From an uncultured Flavobacteriales bacterium (GTDB lineage: Bacteria > Bacteroidota > Bacteroidia > Flavobacteriales > Crocinitomicaceae): a DNA stretch of 7,850 nt. The notes beneath the pieces are model-generated. The model was not told the origin of the DNA. It saw only the letters and a program-made list of their open reading frames with translations, and searched no databases. Each line of letters starts with the position of its first letter. The first letter of the stretch is position 1. Position numbers and translations under genes: made by a program. The stretch spans positions 1-7,850 of the forward strand of contig CAMLET010000140.1 of the NCBI GenBank assembly GCA_946479125.1. Reading direction: 5' to 3'. Positions 5,639-7,850 of the stretch are shown in pieces.

Positions 5639-6988
5639 TCAATTTTTTGTTTCGTACAACGTAAAATCTTCTTTCGAAATCACTTTACAGTTAGTACCAT
5701 TCACAAACTCCTGCGGAAAGTTCATGATTTTATCACCCGAACTCTGCCAGAGAATGATGGTTCCGTCTTCAAGGAACACCCAATAAGAAACATTCTTAAG
5801 TTTTTCATGATACTGCAAATCGTTATGTTCACCTTCCTGCAATTCGAACAAAATGGCGTGTTTCAGTTTGCCTTTGTACAAGTGCTTGTCCTGACCGCTT
5901 GCTTTAAAATCGGATTTGAAATCTCTGCGAGCTTTGAATGAAAATGAACGGTTTCGCACGTAATGAATGATTCCCTTGGATTGGAAGTTTTTCTGACAAT
6001 ATTCGATTACTTGATTTTTGTCAAGAAACTTTTCGTCAAGTCGTCTTTTGTATCGTGTTCGTTCGCTGAAGAAATCTTTAGGTTCATATCCCGATATGTA
6101 TTTTTCTAAGTTCGGATACGCGAAAATTAGTGAATACCAAATATTTCCGTGGAATGTCGATGGTGTCAGAAAGCGAACAGCATTTCGTTTTCCCCAATCA
6201 ATTGTTTCCTTACTGCATATTACAGGGTTCTGTATGAAAACACGGTTAGTCAAAAAATTGAATTCTTTTTCGTCCAGAATTTCATGAAGCCAGTAATTAT
6301 TTATAGAGTCTTTAATCTTTACTTCAAAGGCATAATTCACCTGTATTTTCTCAATACTAGTAGTTTCGAATGAACTGGAATCTTTGAATTGGAACAGATC
6401 TTCCAACGCTGCGAGTAACTTGTCAGAATAGATAATTGTATCAGCCGATTTATATTCAAGTTCAAATTGTTTAAAAGGGGTGCGTGATTCCAATCGAATT
6501 GTTTGTTCTTCCGAGTAAATGTTGAAACTAAGATGTTTGCGTTTTTGATGGTGACGTTCTTCTATTATTAATGCATTTCTATTATCAAGCCAGTTAAAGT
6601 CTTGTAGGATTGCTATAGCAATTTCGTTCGACCGTCGATCAAACTGATAGTTAGAATAGTCGTACCAGATTTGAGCTGCTTTTTCTTCAGACCACTTATC
6701 GTATTTAGCGTCGGTAATAGGATTACTGGTTTTTTCATTTAACACCTTTTTCAAGGATTCAAAAAATGCATGGATTTCACTTGAATCAAGTGTTACTTTT
6801 CGTTTCACAGAATCCGATTCAATTCTTAGTTCCAATTTCTTATGATCTAAATCGAAATGGTGGAAATCTTTCACGTTTCCATAGGATAACATCATAAAAT
6901 ACCAATCCTTCTCCAACGAATCCAAATCCTGAGAAATCGCATTGCCGGTAAGAAAAAACAAAAAGATTGCGGTGACAAGAAGTTTCAT
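5639..6988 (-). CDS. Exported protein of unknown family (449 aa), possible LytTR-regulated gene
   Basis: I do not recognise a family. The 449-aa product has a signal peptide (MKLLVTAIFLFFLTGNAISQ, cleavage likely near residue 19) and no other membrane segment or lipobox, so it is probably periplasmic or secreted. It is rich in charged and aromatic residues. Two regions look folded: 20-200 (strands such as LELRIES and HLSFNIYS, helices such as SSEIHAFFESLKKVL) and a C-terminal domain of about 340-449 with KHAILFELQEGE and SYWVFLEDGTIILWQ (401-415). Two cysteines in the mature part (258, 331) plus C434 give no clear pattern, and no catalytic motif was seen. The ATG at 6988 is the only start that leaves the signal peptide terminal. 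It lies 85 bp after the LytTR regulator on the same strand, and the gap contains LytTR-site-like direct repeats, so it is the best candidate target of that regulator. Confidence 0.78.
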   Translation of the reverse strand: MKLLVTAIFLFFLTGNAISQDLDSLEKDWYFMMLSYGNVKDFHHFDLDHKKLELRIESDSVKRKVTLDSSEIHAFFESLKKVLNEKTSNPITDAKYDKWSEEKAAQIWYDYSNYQFDRRSNEIAIAILQDFNWLDNRNALIIEERHHQKRKHLSFNIYSEEQTIRLESRTPFKQFELEYKSADTIIYSDKLLAALEDLFQFKDSSSFETTSIEKIQVNYAFEVKIKDSINNYWLHEILDEKEFNFLTNRVFIQNPVICSKETIDWGKRNAVRFLTPSTFHGNIWYSLIFAYPNLEKYISGYEPKDFFSERTRYKRRLDEKFLDKNQVIEYCQKNFQSKGIIHYVRNRSFSFKARRDFKSDFKASGQDKHLYKGKLKHAILFELQEGEHNDLQYHEKLKNVSYWVFLEDGTIILWQSSGDKIMNFPQEFVNGTNCKVISKEDFTLYETKN

Positions 6989-7005
6989 GTTGCTAAGTCA
7001 ATAAG

Positions 7006-7013
7006 TAAACTTA
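7006..7013 (-). promoter_or_regulatory. Possible -7 promoter element of the 449-aa gene
   Basis: On the coding strand the bases read TAAGTTTA, which matches the Bacteroidota -7 consensus TAnnTTTG except for the last base. It lies 17 bp upstream of the ATG at 6988. No good -33 TTG is seen at the normal distance, which would fit a promoter that depends on an activator bound at the repeats beginning near 7041, about where a -33 box would end. This is weak on sequence alone. Confidence 0.25.
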
Positions 7014-7048
7014 AGAATTTTGTATTAGAACTGAAATTATTCTTAAGT
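7009..7048. repeat. 10-bp inverted repeat around CTTAAG
   Basis: ACTTAAGAAT (7009-7018) and ATTCTTAAGT (7039-7048) are perfect reverse complements with a 20-base spacer. The right arm overlaps the first unit of the 21-bp-period direct repeat. It could be a third, inverted copy of the same recognition core, or an AT-rich hairpin ending the response-regulator transcript; the long loop and the lack of a following T-run make a terminator less likely. Confidence 0.35.
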
Positions 7049-7071
7049 CTATCGTCCTTTGTCTTAAGTCT
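7041..7071. promoter_or_regulatory. Tandem direct repeat resembling a LytTR (AgrA-type) binding site
   Basis: TCTTAAGTCT occurs exactly at 7041-7050 and 7062-7071, a 21-bp period or two helical turns. On the coding strand each unit reads AGACTTAAGA. The published LytTR-site pattern is a pair of direct 9-bp repeats, [TA][AC][CA]GTTN[AG][TG], separated by 12-13 bp; the units here match 7 of 9 positions, and the same 9 bp would leave a 12-bp spacer. A LytTR gene ends 3 bp away, and the repeats lie 53-83 bp upstream of the next start. The geometry is seen directly; binding is inferred. Confidence 0.5.
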
Positions 7072-7073
7072 CT

Positions 7074-7667
7074 CTAGCTAAACCACTCCTTAAAATTCCC
7101 CACGCGTTCCCGACTCACGATTGCATCGTCTTCTGAAAGTTGCAGCGCATGAATTTTCAAACGACTATTGAAGTAACTCGCCACTTTTTGAATGGAGTCC
7201 AATCGAACTATCACTTTTCTGTTAATACGGAAGAATTCCTTCGGTTCAATGAGTTGTTCAAGCTGATCCAGGTTGTAATCCAACGGAAAACGTTTGCCTT
7301 GATTGGTAACCAATAAGACCATTCCGTCTTCCGAAATAAAATGGTGAATTTCCTCTGCTTTGATAGAACTTAGTGAATCACCCAACTTAACCATGAAACG
7401 GTTTTTGTAAACGTTTCCTTTTGTCAGCATTCGAATGTTCTCTAACAAGTCATTTTGTTGTTGTGACGATAAGCGCATGTGCTTTTGAATCGCCGATTCT
7501 AATTCGTTTTTGTCGATTGGTTTGAGCAAGTAATCCACTGCATTCACTTTGAAAGCGTTCAACGCATATTGATCGAAAGCAGTGGTAAATATGATTGGCG
7601 TAGAGATCGGAAATTCCTTCAAAAAATCCATTGCATTTCCATCCGCTAAGTGAATATCCATGAACAC
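7074..7667 (-). CDS. LytTR-family response regulator (receiver + LytTR DNA-binding domain), 5' end disrupted
   Basis: From a GTG at 7667 the product is 197 aa and lacks about 50 residues of a normal receiver (LytTR regulators are usually about 230-260 aa). What remains has the phosphoacceptor Asp in FMDIHLADG (residue 4), the conserved Thr in IIFTTAFDQYA (28/29) with the aromatic switch Y34, and the Lys in YLLKPID (K49). A linker helix (about 55-85) leads to a LytTR domain (about 88-197) with VKLGDSLSSIKAEEIHHFISEDG, FFRINRKVIVRLDSI and the closing SRERVGNFKEWF. Such proteins are phosphorylated by LytS/GHKL-type kinases and bind direct-repeat DNA. No kinase gene is visible in the window. The GTG lies inside beta strand 3, so it cannot be the original start; homology continues in the same frame to at least 7728 (LDSVKGC...PQVDLV). 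A protein made from GTG could not fold as a receiver. Confidence 0.85.
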   Translation of the reverse strand: MFMDIHLADGNAMDFLKEFPISTPIIFTTAFDQYALNAFKVNAVDYLLKPIDKNELESAIQKHMRLSSQQQNDLLENIRMLTKGNVYKNRFMVKLGDSLSSIKAEEIHHFISEDGMVLLVTNQGKRFPLDYNLDQLEQLIEPKEFFRINRKVIVRLDSIQKVASYFNSRLKIHALQLSEDDAIVSRERVGNFKEWFS

Positions 7668-7820
7668 CAGATCGACTTGCGGGAATTGAGCAAAGAAAGC
7701 CTTACATCCTTTTACAGAATCCAGTTTTGCCTATGGGGAATACGTACCAGTATGACCTTCAATTTGATTTCCTAAACCATGCCCTTTTGCTGAACTTCTT
7801 ACGTAGATCAACAATTTCGG
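7668..7820 (-). pseudogene. Remnant or erroneous 5' part of the response regulator, with in-frame TAG
   Basis: The response-regulator frame continues upstream with receiver-like sequence, AKLDSVKGCKAFFAQFPQVD just before LVFMDI, up to a TAG at 7731-7733. It then stays open to a TAA at 7842-7844. In that stretch KLLIYVRSSAKGHGLGNQIE (7817-7758) sits where a receiver would read K-L-L-I-V-D-D-E-x-x-A-R; counting from this Lys to the phosphoacceptor gives 53 residues, which suits a normal receiver. The two acidic residues that bind magnesium are missing, the segment is about one residue short, and no ATG stands in front (CCG at 7820-7818). This fits either gene decay or clustered base errors at a contig end; I lean to errors because damage is confined to the last 120 bases. 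Confidence 0.55.
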
Positions 7821-7850
7821 AGAAACGAGATCAGAACTTTTTTACAGAAA

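Noticed and set aside
5535..5786. An 83-codon + strand open frame spanning the gap and the end of the 449-aa gene.
   Set aside because: It overlaps the well-supported 449-aa gene antisense, shows no signal peptide or domain, and looks like a chance frame.
7733..7850. A + strand open frame starting with ATG at 7733 (39 codons, running off the window).
   Set aside because: It overlaps the response-regulator 5' region antisense, has no recognisable sequence, and the opposite strand keeps receiver-like spacing over the same bases.
1..7850. CRISPR array, tRNA/rRNA genes, transposase or integrase genes, and phage or defence genes.
   Set aside because: No regularly spaced long repeats, no cloverleaf or rRNA-like stretches, and no translated product with such motifs were found on either strand.

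Overview
The window reads as a fragment of a Bacteroidota genome, most likely Flavobacteriales (Crocinitomicaceae/Fluviicola-like by general resemblance; this is inference). The signs are a low GC content, signal peptides ending in A/S/G-Q, a type IX secretion (T9SS) C-terminal sorting domain, a choice-of-anchor L domain fused to an OmpA domain, and a LytTR response regulator of the kind common in this phylum. Strong Shine-Dalgarno sequences are absent, as is usual there. Both ends cut genes, so it may be a whole contig.

Layout: the C-terminal part of a GNAT acetyltransferase runs on the + strand (1-258). It converges, through a bidirectional terminator-like hairpin (about 258-307), on a long run of minus-strand genes. 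In transcription order, from right to left, these are: a LytTR response regulator with a damaged 5' end (7074 to about 7820); a 449-aa exported protein of unknown family (5639-6988); a 355-aa exported protein with a YD-repeat-like tail (4425-5492); a T9SS-sorted protein with Ycf48/BNR-like repeats (3114-4379); a 147-aa cytoplasmic protein of unknown function (2639-3082); a 167-aa lipocalin-like lipoprotein (2121-2624); a 150-aa exported protein (1660-2112); and a choice-of-anchor L/OmpA protein (304-1617). The last few genes are closely spaced (31, 14, 8 and 42 bp gaps) and may be cotranscribed. Six of the eight minus-strand products carry export signals, so this is mainly a cell-envelope/secretome neighbourhood.

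The most interesting signal lies in the 85-bp gap after the LytTR regulator. A perfect 10-bp direct repeat (AGACTTAAGA on the coding strand) recurs with a 21-bp period. This is the geometry and partly the sequence known for LytTR (AgrA-type) binding sites, and it sits just upstream of the unknown 449-aa gene. It suggests a regulator-target pair, which is a testable inference.

The second point is the right-hand edge. The response-regulator frame stays open past its first usable start and keeps the spacing of a receiver N-terminus, but it contains a TAG codon and lacks the acidic pocket. It is either a decayed gene or sequence error at a contig end. I see no tRNA, rRNA, CRISPR array, insertion sequence or recognisable defence system, and no complete new system that I can defend.
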